Assembly (NCBI RefSeq): GCF_014837165.1
Contig: NZ_JACSPM010000001.1
Coordinates: 401,618-465,617 of the forward strand
Direction of reading: 5' to 3'
Source: Microbacterium gallinarum
GTDB lineage: Bacteria > Actinomycetota > Actinomycetes > Actinomycetales > Microbacteriaceae
DNA: 64,000 nt
A model generated the notes under the pieces. The model did not search any database, was not told the origin of the DNA, and saw nothing but the letters and a program-made list of their open reading frames with translations. Position numbers and translations under genes: made by a program. Shown here one piece after another: positions 33,561-42,717 of this stretch (positions are counted from its first letter, which is position 1; each line of letters begins with the position of its first letter).

Positions 33561-34196
33561 TTAGGACAGCAGGCCGCGCTCCATGGCGAGGGTGACGGCG
33601 CGCGTGCGATCGGCGACGCCGAGCTTGTCGAACACCTTGAGGAGATGCGTCTTCACCGTCGACTCGCCGATGCCGAGTGCCACCGCGACCTGCTTGTTGC
33701 TGTGCCCGGTCGCGACCAGCCGCAGCACGTCGAGCTCGCGCGCAGTGAGCGCGACAGCGTCGGGATCTGGCCGACGCATCCGCTCGACGAGGCGCACGGC
33801 GACCTGCGGCGAGAGCGCCGACTGACCGGCGGCGACGGAGCGGATGCCCGCCACGATCTCGGCCTGCGGTGCCGCCTTGAGCAGGTATCCCGAAGCGCCC
33901 GCCTCGATCGCGGCGAGGATCTGGTCGTCGGACTCGTACGTCGTGAGGATCAGCACGCGCGGCGGCGGGGTGCCCGCCTCTCCACCGGCGATCCGCGCGG
34001 TCGCCGAGACGCCGTCGACGCGGGGCATGCGCAGATCCATGAGCACGACGTCGGGCGAGGTCGCCCGCGCCAGCGTGACCGCCTCGTCCCCGTCGGATGC
34101 CTCGGCGACCACTTCGAAGCCGGGTTCGTCCGAGAGCAGCCCGGCGAGCCCCGCGCGCACGACGGGGTGGTCGTCGGCGATGAGCAGACGGATCAT
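33561..34196 (-). CDS. NarL/FixJ-family response regulator
   Basis: A 211-residue two-domain regulator. The receiver has the acidic pair DD at 8-9, phospho-acceptor D54 in VLMDLRMPRVDG, and K in YLLKAA; the LuxR-type HTH is at about 148-205 (LTARELDVLRLVATGHSNKQVA). It pairs with the histidine kinase upstream, which overlaps it by 4 nt. The pair probably controls the ABC-2 exporter genes in the same operon, as in LiaRS- or DesKR-like drug or membrane stress modules. Confidence 0.92.
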   Translation of the reverse strand: MIRLLIADDHPVVRAGLAGLLSDEPGFEVVAEASDGDEAVTLARATSPDVVLMDLRMPRVDGVSATARIAGGEAGTPPPRVLILTTYESDDQILAAIEAGASGYLLKAAPQAEIVAGIRSVAAGQSALSPQVAVRLVERMRRPDPDAVALTARELDVLRLVATGHSNKQVAVALGIGESTVKTHLLKVFDKLGVADRTRAVTLAMERGLLS

Positions 34197-35413
34197 GGCG
34201 TGACCTCCGTGCGCGACTCGGCTGCCGGCACACTCCCGGCGACCGCGCCCGCCTCCAGCGGGAGCCGCACCCGCACGGTCGTGCCGGCGCCCGGCGCCGA
34301 GTCGACCTCGAACGTACCGCCCGCGAGCGCAACGCGGTCTCCCATGCCGTCGATGCCGAACCCGGTGCCGGTAACTGCGGGGTCGAAGCCGCGCCCGTCG
34401 TCGGTGATCTCCAGCGTCGCTGCGCTCTCGGCCACGCGCACCGACACCGTGACGAGCGTCGCCTGCGCGTGCCGGGCGACGTTCGACAGCCCCTCCTGCG
34501 CGCAGCGCAGCAGCACGACCTGACGGTCGCGGTCGAGCGCCTCGGCGGTCGCATCGACGGAGACGTCGATGGCGGCACCCGACTGGGCGCGGAAGCGCTC
34601 GGCCAGCCGCTCGATCGCCGCGCCGAGCGCCGCCTCGCCGGGCACGGCCGCCGTGCGCGCGACGAGGGCGCGGGCTTCGTCCAGCGCGTCGCGTGCGACC
34701 TGCTCGACGGTCGCCAGGGTCGCGGCCGCGGCATCCGCTGCCCCCTCCCGCGACTGCCGCCCGGCGCGCTCCGCGAGGATCACGAGACCCGCGAGACTCT
34801 GGGCGAGGGTGTCGTGGATGTCGCGCGCCAGCCGCTCCCGTTCCTCGGAGGCGCCGCGCTCATGACTCAGCGCCCGCACCTCGGCCTGGGCCGCCGTCAG
34901 CTCCTCGACGAGGCGCCCACGTTCGTCGCCGTACTCCGCGATGCTCGTGATCCACAGCCCGAGCGCCGTCGCGAACACGAAGGAGAAACCCGTGGTCGCC
35001 AGCCCCGCCAGGATCGCGCCGAGGCTGAAGCCGCCGCCGATCGTGTAGCCGATCAGCACTGCCGCGGCGACGACGGCGGAGCCGATGACCCCTCGGCGAC
35101 GCGAATCGCCCAGCACCCAGGCGAGCGGGTAGGCAAGCGCCTGCAGGATGGCCAGGAACGCGGACGCCGCCGTGCCCACGACGAGCACCACGGCGACCGC
35201 GACGAGGTAGGCGACGAACCGGGCGTCCGACGGTACACCCACGGCGATCGCCGGACGCGCGATGATGAGGTAGGTCAGGGCGAACGCGGCGATCGCGCTG
35301 TAGGCCACGACGCTTTCGACCGCGTCCGCCGGCACGAGCCCGAACGCGATGGCGGCCGCGGTCGCCACCGTTCCGGCGACGACCGCGACATCCCACCAGC
35401 GCTTGTTGAGCAT
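34193..35413 (-). CDS. HisKA_3-type sensor histidine kinase
   Basis: A 406-residue NarX/DesK-like kinase. Six hydrophobic segments fill about residues 8-165, with no large periplasmic domain, as in intramembrane-sensing kinases. The phosphorylation motif is RLARDIHDTLAQSLAGLVILAER (DesK-type HDTL). The ATP domain shows VEQVARDALDEARALV, NVARHAQAT, DDGRGFDPAVTGTGFGIDGM and a final G2 region. It overlaps the response regulator by 4 nt and follows the exporter permease by 25 bp, so exporter and sensor are one operon. The signal is probably linked to the exporter's substrate or membrane state. Confidence 0.92.
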   Translation of the reverse strand: MLNKRWWDVAVVAGTVATAAAIAFGLVPADAVESVVAYSAIAAFALTYLIIARPAIAVGVPSDARFVAYLVAVAVVLVVGTAASAFLAILQALAYPLAWVLGDSRRRGVIGSAVVAAAVLIGYTIGGGFSLGAILAGLATTGFSFVFATALGLWITSIAEYGDERGRLVEELTAAQAEVRALSHERGASEERERLARDIHDTLAQSLAGLVILAERAGRQSREGAADAAAATLATVEQVARDALDEARALVARTAAVPGEAALGAAIERLAERFRAQSGAAIDVSVDATAEALDRDRQVVLLRCAQEGLSNVARHAQATLVTVSVRVAESAATLEITDDGRGFDPAVTGTGFGIDGMGDRVALAGGTFEVDSAPGAGTTVRVRLPLEAGAVAGSVPAAESRTEVTP

Positions 35414-35438
35414 GGTCCTCCTGGTCCTCTTGGTGAGG

Positions 35439-36272
35439 CTACGCGTTGCGGCGGATCCACCGGAAGGTGATGAGCGACATGATCAGCCCCACGACGAGCC
35501 AGATGCCGAGGGCGGCCGCCACGCCGACCAGGTTCCACTCGCCGCCCGGCTCGAGTGCCGCGTACTCCTCGGGGAGGAACACGGCGCGCATCCCCTGCGC
35601 CATCCACTTGAGCGGGAACAGCGAGGCGACGTTCTGCAGCCACTCCGGGAGCTGCCAGAACATCAGGTACACCCCGGAGATGAACTGCAGCACGAGCCCG
35701 ATCGGGATCACCACCGCCGTCGCGCTCTTCGCGCTGCGGGGCAGGGCCGACAGGGCGATGCCGAGCAGTGCCGAGGTCGCGATGCCGAACACGAAGACCC
35801 ACGCGAAGGTGAACCACTGCGACGGCTCGGTGGGCAGCGGCACGCCCAGGGCGAGCCCGGCGACGGCGAGCAGCAGCGCCGCCTGCAGCACGCCGGTGAC
35901 CATCACCTGGACGATCTTGCCGAGGAAGTAGCTCACCGGCGACAGCGGCGACCCGCCGAGTCGTTTGAGGGTGCCGTCCGCCCGCTCCAGCGCGATGTCG
36001 ATCGCGAGGTTCTGGAAGCCCGACAGCAGGAGTCCGGCGGCCATCATGCCCGGCAGATAGAGCTGCGCCATCGGCAGGGCCGGCAGGCCGGGCGCCATCT
36101 GCACATCGCCGTCCGCGCCGAAGGCGACGCTGAACAGGCCCAGCATGAAGACCGGGAACAGGAAGGTGAAGAACAGCGTGTCGCCCGAGCGGAAGTACTG
36201 GGTCAATTCGAAACGCGCCCGCCACAGCCCGGTCGGGACGATGCCGGGCACCCTGGTCGCTGTCATGCTCAT
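35439..36272 (-). CDS. ABC-2 type transporter permease
   Basis: A 277-residue ABC-2 family membrane protein with six predicted helices, for example TLFFTFLFPVFMLGLFSVAFG at about 32-52 and LGIWLVVGLIMSLITFRWI at the end. Between are ADGTLKRLGGSPLSPVSYFLGK, the coupling-helix region of DrrB-like exporters. Start ATG at 36272 overlaps the ATPase stop by 4 nt. Together with the next gene it should form a drug- or lipid-type exporter; the cargo is unknown. Confidence 0.9.
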   Translation of the reverse strand: MSMTATRVPGIVPTGLWRARFELTQYFRSGDTLFFTFLFPVFMLGLFSVAFGADGDVQMAPGLPALPMAQLYLPGMMAAGLLLSGFQNLAIDIALERADGTLKRLGGSPLSPVSYFLGKIVQVMVTGVLQAALLLAVAGLALGVPLPTEPSQWFTFAWVFVFGIATSALLGIALSALPRSAKSATAVVIPIGLVLQFISGVYLMFWQLPEWLQNVASLFPLKWMAQGMRAVFLPEEYAALEPGGEWNLVGVAAALGIWLVVGLIMSLITFRWIRRNA

Positions 36273-37150
36273 CGCACGGTCTCCTTCGCCAGCTCGGCCG
36301 CCGAGCCCGATGCGCGCGCGACCAGTTCCAGATAGATGTCCTCGAGGCTGGGCCGGACGATCTCGAGCCGCTCCGGCTCACCGCCCAGTCGGAGGCTCAG
36401 CTCGCCCACGAGAGCGAGGGGTGCGGTGGAGCGCTCCTCGCGCTGTACGCCGTCCTCGAACCAGCGCACGACAGGCACGCGAGCATCCGGCCCGCCGAAA
36501 GTGTCGACCGGGCCGAGCGCCTGCAGCCGGCCGTCGGCGATGACCGCCACCCGGTCGGCGAGCTGCGCCGCCTCGTCGAGGTAGTGGGTCGTGAGGAGGA
36601 TCGTCGTGCCGTCCGCCTTGAGTCCGCGGATCAGCTCCCAGAACTCGCGCCGCGCCTCGGGGTCGAAGCCGGTCGTGGGCTCGTCGAGGAACAGCAGCTC
36701 AGGTCGCCCGATGATGCCCATGGCGACGTCGACCCGGCGCTGCTGCCCGCCCGACAGCTTCGAGGTGCGCATCTTCGCCTGCGCCGTCAGGCCTACGGCG
36801 GCGATCACCTCGTCCACATCGCGCGCGTCGGGGTAGAACCCGGCGTACTGCCTCAGCTGCTCGCGCACGGTGAGCAGGCCGCTCTGACCGCAGGTCTGCA
36901 GCACGATGCCCAGGCGCGCCTTCCACTCGAGGCCGCCGCGTTCCGGGTCGACCCCGAGCACGCTCACCTCGCCACCGCCGCGACGGCGGTAGCCCTCGAG
37001 GATCTCGACGGTCGTGGACTTGCCGGCGCCGTTGGGGCCGAGCAGGGCGAAGGTCTCGCCGCGCTCGATGTCGAAGCTCACGCCGTCGACGACGGCGCGG
37101 CCGTCGTACGTCTTCCGCAGGTTGCGCACCTGCACTGCTGGAGTTCTCAT
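36269..37150 (-). CDS. ABC-2 exporter ATP-binding protein (DrrA-like)
   Basis: A 293-residue ATPase with Walker [17 protein letters not shown] at about 35-50, the [15 protein letters not shown] signature near 137-151, Walker [13 protein letters not shown] and H-loop [16 protein letters not shown]. The C-terminal 70 residues are the extra domain usual for DrrA/CcmA-type exporters ([19 protein letters not shown]). It is first of the operon ABC ATPase-permease-kinase-regulator. It diverges from the aminotransferase gene with 176 bp between the two starts; no clear operator is recognisable there. Confidence 0.92.
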   Translation of the reverse strand: MRTPAVQVRNLRKTYDGRAVVDGVSFDIERGETFALLGPNGAGKSTTVEILEGYRRRGGGEVSVLGVDPERGGLEWKARLGIVLQTCGQSGLLTVREQLRQYAGFYPDARDVDEVIAAVGLTAQAKMRTSKLSGGQQRRVDVAMGIIGRPELLFLDEPTTGFDPEARREFWELIRGLKADGTTILLTTHYLDEAAQLADRVAVIADGRLQALGPVDTFGGPDARVPVVRWFEDGVQREERSTAPLALVGELSLRLGGEPERLEIVRPSLEDIYLELVARASGSAAELAKETVR

Positions 37151-37326
37151 GCCTCCAGCCTCGCGGGGGCGAGGCGGCTCCCCCAGCCGTCATCCGCAGG
37201 AGGAGGCATCCCCCATTCGGTGGAGGACGGCGTCGACCGAGTGGGAGGCCACGCGAGCCACGGACTGTCGTGCGGCCCACGGATTCCGGACAGTGCACAG
37301 CGCCCGGTCGCACTACGCTCGTAGGC

Positions 37327-38529
37327 GTGACAGACCGCGCCCCGCTCTCCCGCAAGCTCTCCGCCATCGCCGAGTCCGCGACCCTCAAGGTCGATGCGAA
37401 GGCGAAAGCACTGCAGGCCGCCGGCCGCCCCGTGATCTCGTACGCGGCGGGCGAACCGGACTTCGCCACGCCGCAGTTCATCGTCGACGCCGCCGCCGCG
37501 GCGCTGCACGACCCCGCGAACTACCGTTACACGCCCGCCGTCGGCCTCCCCGTGCTGCGCGAGGCGATCGCGGCCAAGACGCTGCGCGACTCGGGTCTCG
37601 AGGTCGACCCGTCGCAGGTCATCGTCACCAACGGCGGCAAGCAGGCCGTGTATCAGGCCTTCCAGGCGGTCGTGAACCCGGGCGACGAGGTGCTGCTTCC
37701 CGCTCCCTACTGGACGACCTACCCCGAGGCGATCGCCCTCGCCGACGGCGTTCCGGTCGAGGTCTTCGCGCCCGCCGAGCAGGATTACAAGGTCACCGTC
37801 GACCAGCTCGAGGCCGCCCGCACCGACAGGACGACGGCGCTCGTCTTCGTGTCGCCCTCGAACCCGACCGGCTCGGTCTACACGCCGGAGGAGACCCGGG
37901 CGATCGGCGAATGGGCCGTCGAGAACGGCATCTGGATCATCACCGACGAGATCTACCAGAACCTCGTCTACGAAGGCGTGCGCGCGGTCTCGATCGTCGA
38001 GGCGGTTCCGGATGCCGCGGCCCAGACGATCCTCGTGAACGGCGTCGCCAAGACCTACGCCATGACCGGCTGGCGCCTCGGCTGGATGGTCGGGCCGAAG
38101 GACGCCATCAAGGTCGCGGCGAACCTGCAGTCGCACCTGTGCAGCAACGTCAACAACATCGCACAGCGCGCGGCGCTCGCGGCGCTGTCCGGGCCGCAGG
38201 ACGAGGCGGAGCAGATGCGCCTCGCGTTCGATCGCCGGCGCCGCCTGATCGTCGCCGAGCTGTCGAAGATCGAGGGCGTCACCGTGCCCAACCCGCTCGG
38301 GGCGTTCTACGTCTACCCCGACGTGCGCGGGCTGCTCGGCCGTGAATGGCGGGGCAAGACTCCGGCCACGACGCTCGAGCTGGCAGATCTCATTCTCGAA
38401 GAGGCCGAGGTCGCCGTCGTACCGGGCGAGGCGTTCGGGCCGAGCGGCTACCTCCGGCTGTCGTACGCGCTCGGCGACGACGCCCTGCTCGAGGGTGTCC
38501 AGCGCCTGCAGCAGCTCTTCGCCTCGTAG
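37327..38529 (+). CDS. aspC: Aspartate/aromatic-type class I aminotransferase
   Basis: A 400-residue PLP enzyme of fold type I. Conserved stretches are [49 protein letters not shown], and the Schiff-base Lys in [17 protein letters not shown]. This is the aspartate transaminase (subgroup I-beta/AAT) pattern, using aspartate or glutamate with 2-oxo acids. The start is GTG at 37327: TACGCT (37314-37319) lies 7 nt upstream, giving a leaderless message, and the upstream in-frame codons lack support. Named aspC by family; substrate could also be another amino acid. Confidence 0.88.
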   Translation: MTDRAPLSRKLSAIAESATLKVDAKAKALQAAGRPVISYAAGEPDFATPQFIVDAAAAALHDPANYRYTPAVGLPVLREAIAAKTLRDSGLEVDPSQVIVTNGGKQAVYQAFQAVVNPGDEVLLPAPYWTTYPEAIALADGVPVEVFAPAEQDYKVTVDQLEAARTDRTTALVFVSPSNPTGSVYTPEETRAIGEWAVENGIWIITDEIYQNLVYEGVRAVSIVEAVPDAAAQTILVNGVAKTYAMTGWRLGWMVGPKDAIKVAANLQSHLCSNVNNIAQRAALAALSGPQDEAEQMRLAFDRRRRLIVAELSKIEGVTVPNPLGAFYVYPDVRGLLGREWRGKTPATTLELADLILEEAEVAVVPGEAFGPSGYLRLSYALGDDALLEGVQRLQQLFAS

Positions 38530-38576
38530 ACCGAGTCACCCCCGCTACTGCGGCGCGGTTCCGCGCCGGACTCGAC

Positions 38577-38624
38577 GAGTTGCCGCTGGTGGCGGGTCTG
38601 CAGCCGTTGTCCCCACCAGAACTC
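38577..38624. repeat. Intergenic palindrome after aspC
   Basis: GAGTT (38577-38581) with AACTC (38620-38624) and CTGGTGG (38586-38592) with CCACCAG (38613-38619) make a bulged stem with a loop of 20 bases. The GAGTTGCC word of its left arm recurs in the palindrome at 41468. It lies between convergent genes. Confidence 0.5.
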
Positions 38625-38654
38625 ACCGCCCGCCGGTGAGCGCCCGCAAACCTG

Positions 38655-38690
38655 GAACCGCCCGCCGCATGGGGAGGCGGCGGGCGGTTC
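38655..38690. terminator. Terminator-like hairpin, aspC / PepSY gene
   Basis: Perfect 14-bp arms GAACCGCCCGCCGC (38655-38668) and GCGGCGGGCGGTTC (38677-38690) with an 8-base loop, 22 bp from the PepSY-protein stop and 125 bp from the aspC stop. On the minus strand it is followed by CCAGGTTTGC. It is placed to end the PepSY transcript and any aspC read-through. Confidence 0.7.
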
Positions 38691-38712
38691 TGGGGGGATT
38701 CTCTGGGGAGAG

Positions 38713-39351
38713 TCAGTCGACCTTCACGACGGCGAAGTCCGCGTCGAGTTCGACGTCGGCATCGTCGCCGTTGCCGAGGTCGATCTCGACCTCGTAGACG
38801 TGGTCGGCGTCGTCGCTGAACTCGACGCTGGTGACGGTGCCGGTGCCCACTTCGGCGAGCGCCGCGTCGGCCGCCTTCGTGCGGACCGCGTCGTCGGTGA
38901 CCGGCAGGTCGTCGCCCGTCGACTCGCCCGACGCGTCGTCCGACGAGCCGTCGTCCGACGAGCCGTCGTCGGGGGTCACGGAGACGATGCCGAACTCGGC
39001 GTCGAGCTTGACCTCGACGAACCCGCCGGCGTCCAGGCGGATGTCGATCTCGTAGGCGTGGGTCGGGTCGTCGTCGATGTCGGCCTCGACGACCGTTCCG
39101 GGGCCGGTCTCCTCGAGCGCTGCCGCGATGGCGGCGTCGAGATCGGCCGGGTTCCCCGACGCCACTCCGACGGGTCCGCTGCCGGGGGCCGCTCCGCCGA
39201 GCGAGTTCGTGTCGGGGGTGGCGGCGGGGGTCGCCGCGCTGGTGGTGGCGAGTGTCGCCTGCGGTGCGGTGTTCGCGGCGAATGCCGCTGCTCCGCCGGC
39301 CAGCGAGGCGACGACCGCCGCGGACGTGATGATGATGGCGCTCTTTCGCAT
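38713..39351 (-). CDS. Secreted double-PepSY-domain protein
   Basis: A 212-residue exported protein: signal MRKSAIIITSAAVVASLAGG plus AAAFA, then two PepSY-like domains at about 65-125 (DLDAAIAAALEETGPGTVVE, AYEIDIRLDAGGFVEVKLD) and 150-212 (ADAALAEVGTGTVTSVEF, YEVEIDLGNGDDADVELD), joined by an Asp/Ser-rich linker (DDGSSDDGSSDDASGE). PepSY domains inhibit or sense extracytoplasmic factors. It is third in the run response regulator-kinase-PepSY, and direct repeats like those before the regulator stand in its promoter, so it is a probable regulon member. Confidence 0.85.
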   Translation of the reverse strand: MRKSAIIITSAAVVASLAGGAAAFAANTAPQATLATTSAATPAATPDTNSLGGAAPGSGPVGVASGNPADLDAAIAAALEETGPGTVVEADIDDDPTHAYEIDIRLDAGGFVEVKLDAEFGIVSVTPDDGSSDDGSSDDASGESTGDDLPVTDDAVRTKAADAALAEVGTGTVTSVEFSDDADHVYEVEIDLGNGDDADVELDADFAVVKVD

Positions 39352-39391
39352 GGTGTCCTCCTGGGTAGGACTCCACTTTCGCGAGTGGATG

Positions 39392-39407
39392 CTGAAGCCA
39401 GCCTGAA
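39392..39407. promoter_or_regulatory. CTGAA direct repeat before the PepSY gene, candidate OmpR-type site
   Basis: CTGAA at 39392-39396 and 39403-39407, period 11 bp, each followed by GCC. It lies in the 67 bp between the kinase stop and the PepSY start. An 11-bp-spaced direct repeat is the usual footprint of OmpR/PhoB-type dimers, and the same word is found three times before the response-regulator gene of this operon. Confidence 0.5.
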
Positions 39408-39418
39408 GCCCGCGAAGA

Positions 39419-40744
39419 TCACTCCGGCAGGCACAGCGTGAACCGCGCGCCGCCGAGTGCGGCGTCGTCCAGTCGCACGCTCCCCCCGTGCGCGCGCGCG
39501 ATCTCCGCGACGATCGCCAGCCCGAGGCCGCTGCCGCCGGCATCCCGCGACCGCGCTTCGTCGAGCCGCACGAACCGCTCCCAGACGCGCTCCCGCTGGT
39601 CGGGCGGCACGCCGGGGCCGTCGTCCTCGATCACGACGACCGCCATCCCGTCGGCCTGCGCCGTCGACAGCGCGACGCGGCCCGAGGCGTGACGGACGGC
39701 GTTGTCGACGAGGTTGCGGACCGCCTGGGCGACGAGTCCCACGTCGGTGCGCGCACGGACCGGACGGATGCCCGACCCGTCGACCTCGACGGCGGTGGTG
39801 GCGCGCACGCGCTGCGCCTCCGCGAAGAGCACGTCATCGAGGTCGACCTCGACCGCGTCGAGCACGAGCGCGTTCTCGTCGGCCTTCGCGAGCACCAGCA
39901 TGCCCTGCACGAGCCGCTCCAGCCGCGCACCCTCGCCGAGCACCGTGTCGGCGAGCAATCGCGGCGAGACGCGCTCGGGGTGGGCGAGGGCCACCTCGGC
40001 GTACTGCCGCAGCACCGCGAGGGGCGACTTGAGCTCGTGCGAGGCATCCGAGATGAAACGTCGCTGACTGTGCTGAGCGGTCTCGAGACGAGCGAGCATG
40101 CCGTTCATGGTCCGTGCGAGACGGCCGACCTCGTCGGTGGTGTGAGGGTCGTCGACCCGGCGCGAGAGGTCGCTGGCCGTCACGGCGTCGACCTGGCTGC
40201 GGAGGCGGTCGACGGGCGCGAGCGCGCGTCCCACCGCGATCCACGTCGTAACGCCCACGACGAGGACGACGAGCGGCACCGACACGGCGAGCAGCGTCGC
40301 CACCGAGGCCAGGGTCGCGTCGGCGGCGGCGGTGCTGCGGCCGGCGACGACGACCCAGTCGCCGCCGTCCCGGTCCGCCGCGACGACGAACACCCCCGCA
40401 CCGGGGATGTCGATCGCATCCGCGAGCGCACCCTCGCGGTCGGCGAGCGGTCCGAGGTCTTCGGCGACATCGCTGGCCGCCACGACGGATCCGGTGTCGC
40501 GGTCCAGCACCTGCCAGAACCGGTCGTCGTCGACGTCGGGGAGAGAGTCGACCCCGGCATCGTCGACCTGCTCCGCCCACGCCGTGGCATCCTGCACCGC
40601 GGCGACCTCGAGCTGACCGAGCAGCGAGGTGCGCAGCGTCAGCCAGAAGCCGACCGCGCCGGCGATGAGCGCGACGGCGACCACTGCGACGGCGACCGAC
40701 GTGATCCGCGCCCGGATGCCGAGCCGGCGTCGTCGCTCAGCCAT
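39419..40744 (-). CDS. Sensor histidine kinase, HAMP type
   Basis: A 441-residue kinase with two membrane helices (about 13-37 and 150-172) around a periplasmic sensor of 110 residues, then HAMP at 172-222. HisKA has phospho-acceptor H236 in ISDASHELKSPLAVL, and the ATPase domain carries VRNLVDNAVRHA (N box), EDDGPGVPPDQR (G1) and GGSGLGLAIVAEIAR (G2). It overlaps the response regulator gene by 8 nt. The sensor domain has no recognised ligand site. It belongs to the CseC/BaeS-like group of envelope sensors by architecture. Confidence 0.94.
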   Translation of the reverse strand: MAERRRRLGIRARITSVAVAVVAVALIAGAVGFWLTLRTSLLGQLEVAAVQDATAWAEQVDDAGVDSLPDVDDDRFWQVLDRDTGSVVAASDVAEDLGPLADREGALADAIDIPGAGVFVVAADRDGGDWVVVAGRSTAAADATLASVATLLAVSVPLVVLVVGVTTWIAVGRALAPVDRLRSQVDAVTASDLSRRVDDPHTTDEVGRLARTMNGMLARLETAQHSQRRFISDASHELKSPLAVLRQYAEVALAHPERVSPRLLADTVLGEGARLERLVQGMLVLAKADENALVLDAVEVDLDDVLFAEAQRVRATTAVEVDGSGIRPVRARTDVGLVAQAVRNLVDNAVRHASGRVALSTAQADGMAVVVIEDDGPGVPPDQRERVWERFVRLDEARSRDAGGSGLGLAIVAEIARAHGGSVRLDDAALGGARFTLCLPE

Positions 40745-41411
40745 CGGCGTCGATCTTGTAGCCCGCCCCGCGGACGGTGCGGATGGAGGTACGGCCGAAG
40801 GGTCGGTCGACCTTGGCCCGCAGATGCCCGATGTAGACCTCGACGATGTTCGGGTCGCCGTCGAACGAGAAGTCCCACACCGCCTCGATGATCTGCGCCT
40901 TCGAGACGACCTCGCCGGCGCGCCGCATGAGGAAGGAGAGCACCGCGAACTCGCGGCTGGTCAGTTCGATGCGCGTGCCGTCGCGCGAGACGTCACGCGA
41001 AACGGGGTTCAGCACGAGATCGCCGACGGTGAGGACGACGGGCCGGGGCGTCGACCCGCGGCGCGTGAGAGCGCGCAGGCGAGCCAGCAGCACGGCGAAC
41101 GAGAAGGGCTTCGTCAGGTAGTCGTCGGCGCCGGTGTCGAGACCCTCGACCTGATCCCACACCCCGTCCTTGGCGGTGAGCATGATCACCGGCGTCCAGT
41201 TCTCCTCGTCACGCAGTGCGCGGCACATCGAGTAGCCGCTCATGCCCGGCAGCATGACGTCGAGGAGGATCACCGCGTACTCGTTCTCTCGCGCGAGCCA
41301 CAGGCCGTCCACGCCGTTGTGCGCGACGTCGACGGAGAAGCCCTCCGCCTCGAGACCACGGCGCAGACCGTCGGCCAGACGCACTTCGTCGTCGACCACC
41401 AGCACGCGCAT
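40737..41411 (-). CDS. OmpR/PhoB-family response regulator
   Basis: A 224-residue response regulator. The receiver shows VVDDE at 5-9, phospho-acceptor D51 in VILLDVMLPGMSG and K in DDYLTKPFS; the winged-helix effector near 130-220 includes REFAVLSFLMRRAGEVVSKAQI and VYIGHLRAKVDRPFG. ATG at 41411 is chosen to match the family N-terminus MRVLVVDDE. It partners the overlapping kinase. Upstream CCTGA(A/G) direct repeats suggest that it controls its own promoter. Confidence 0.95.
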   Translation of the reverse strand: MRVLVVDDEVRLADGLRRGLEAEGFSVDVAHNGVDGLWLARENEYAVILLDVMLPGMSGYSMCRALRDEENWTPVIMLTAKDGVWDQVEGLDTGADDYLTKPFSFAVLLARLRALTRRGSTPRPVVLTVGDLVLNPVSRDVSRDGTRIELTSREFAVLSFLMRRAGEVVSKAQIIEAVWDFSFDGDPNIVEVYIGHLRAKVDRPFGRTSIRTVRGAGYKIDADG

Positions 41412-41433
41412 GGGTCCATCGTGTCCCATCCGA

Positions 41434-41462
41434 CCTGAATCGCGCCTGAAGCAGCGCCTGAG
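41434..41462. promoter_or_regulatory. Triple CCTGA direct repeat, candidate OmpR-type autoregulatory site
   Basis: CCTGAA at 41434-41439 and 41445-41450 and CCTGAG at 41457-41462, with 11- and 12-bp periods, start 23 bp before the response-regulator start codon. This matches the direct repeat in front of the PepSY gene (39392-39407). Two copies suit one response-regulator dimer; three suggest extended binding. Confidence 0.5.
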
Positions 41463-41467
41463 CCCGA

Positions 41468-41525
41468 CGAGTTGCCACCCGCGGTGGGTATGCGGGCCGT
41501 CGATCCCACCCGAACGGGCAACTCG
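41468..41525. repeat. Intergenic palindrome upstream of the two-component operon
   Basis: CGAGTTGCC (41468-41476) with GGCAACTCG (41517-41525), and inside it GGTGGG (41483-41488) with CCACCC at 41505-41510 offset by one register (read as CCCACC), make a nested stem. It sits between the murB stop (41581) and the operator before the response regulator, both genes on the minus strand, so it would end the murB transcript. Confidence 0.6.
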
Positions 41526-41580
41526 CCTCCCGCCGTGCGGCGCTGCCGGAGGACGTCGCGCGACGCGCCGCTGCGCCGCG

Positions 41581-42717
41581 CTAGAGCTCGACGCCGACGA
41601 GGACGGGCTCGGGCTGGAGCAGCAGCCCGAACTCGGCCTGGACGCGCCCCTGGATGTAGCGGGCCAGTTCGGCGAGCTCGGCCGCCCGCGCGCCCCCGCG
41701 GTTGGTCAGGGCGAGGGCGTGCTTGCTCGACAGCGCCGCCCGCGAGCGCGGCAGCTTGAACCCCTTGCGCAGACCGCTGTGCTCGATGAGCCAGGCCGCG
41801 CTCACCTTGACGTCGGACTCCACGGTCTCGGTCGGCGGCACGTACCCGTCGTACGCCGCGAGCGGGATGACCACCACGGGATCGATGTCGGGCGCGACAG
41901 GCCAGCGCGGGCACTCCGGCGGAAGGGTGCGGGCGAACGAGGGGGACACGATCGCGTTCTGGAAGAACGACCCGGCGCTGTACGTGTCGGGGTCGTCGGC
42001 GTCGAGCACCATGCCCTTGCGCCCGCGTGTGGTGAGGACGTGGTCGCGCACCCAGGCCACCGACACCGCGTCGCCGGGCCCGAGGCCCAGGGCGGTGCGC
42101 AGCTGCTCACCGGGGATGGGGCGCTCGTCGTGTCCGACCTCGGCCAGCTCGAGCGTCACCGACAGGATCACGGCGCGCCGCTCGGGCGCGGAACCGTAGT
42201 GGTGCTTGAGCACCGACGTGCGGAAGCCGAGACCGAGTTCCGACGCCGGCACGGTCGACACGTCGCCGGTGGCCTCGTCGATCAGGTCGACCTCGACGAG
42301 CGTCTGGACGATCTCCTGGCCGTACGCGCCGATGTTCTGCACCGGCGCCGCCCCGACCGAGCCGGGGATGCCCGACATCGCCTCGATGCCGGCGAGGCCT
42401 TCTGCCACCGCGTGTCCGACGAGGGCGTCCCAGTCGTGCCCGGCCTGAACTCGCAGCCGCGTGAAGCCCGGTCGTGGCGAGGGCAGTCGCTCGACGCCCC
42501 GGGTGAGGATGCGCACGACGGTACCGTCGTAGGGCTCGTCACCGACGAACAGGTTGGATCCGCCGCCCAGCACGAACCACGGCTGGCCGTCGGCCCACAC
42601 GTCGCGGAGCACGGCGACGAGCTCGTCGGGCGTGGCCGCCTCGAACATGCGCGCCGGTGCGCCGCCGGTGCGCAGGGTCGTCAGCTCGGAGAGCGGGACA
42701 GGGGTGACCTCGGTCAT
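41581..42717 (-). CDS. murB: UDP-N-acetylmuramate dehydrogenase (MurB)
   Basis: The 378-residue FAD enzyme reduces UDP-GlcNAc-enolpyruvate to UDP-MurNAc in peptidoglycan synthesis. FAD-binding motifs PWFVLGGGSNLFVGDEP at 46-62, IEAMSGIPGSVGAAPVQNIGAYGQEI and the catalytic Ser in TYSAGSFFQNAIVS are present. The C-terminal substrate part ends HALALTNRGGARAAELAELA. Its ATG overlaps the MaoC stop by 4 nt. The MaoC-MaoC-murB order is conserved in actinobacteria. Confidence 0.96.
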   Translation of the reverse strand: MTEVTPVPLSELTTLRTGGAPARMFEAATPDELVAVLRDVWADGQPWFVLGGGSNLFVGDEPYDGTVVRILTRGVERLPSPRPGFTRLRVQAGHDWDALVGHAVAEGLAGIEAMSGIPGSVGAAPVQNIGAYGQEIVQTLVEVDLIDEATGDVSTVPASELGLGFRTSVLKHHYGSAPERRAVILSVTLELAEVGHDERPIPGEQLRTALGLGPGDAVSVAWVRDHVLTTRGRKGMVLDADDPDTYSAGSFFQNAIVSPSFARTLPPECPRWPVAPDIDPVVVIPLAAYDGYVPPTETVESDVKVSAAWLIEHSGLRKGFKLPRSRAALSSKHALALTNRGGARAAELAELARYIQGRVQAEFGLLLQPEPVLVGVEL

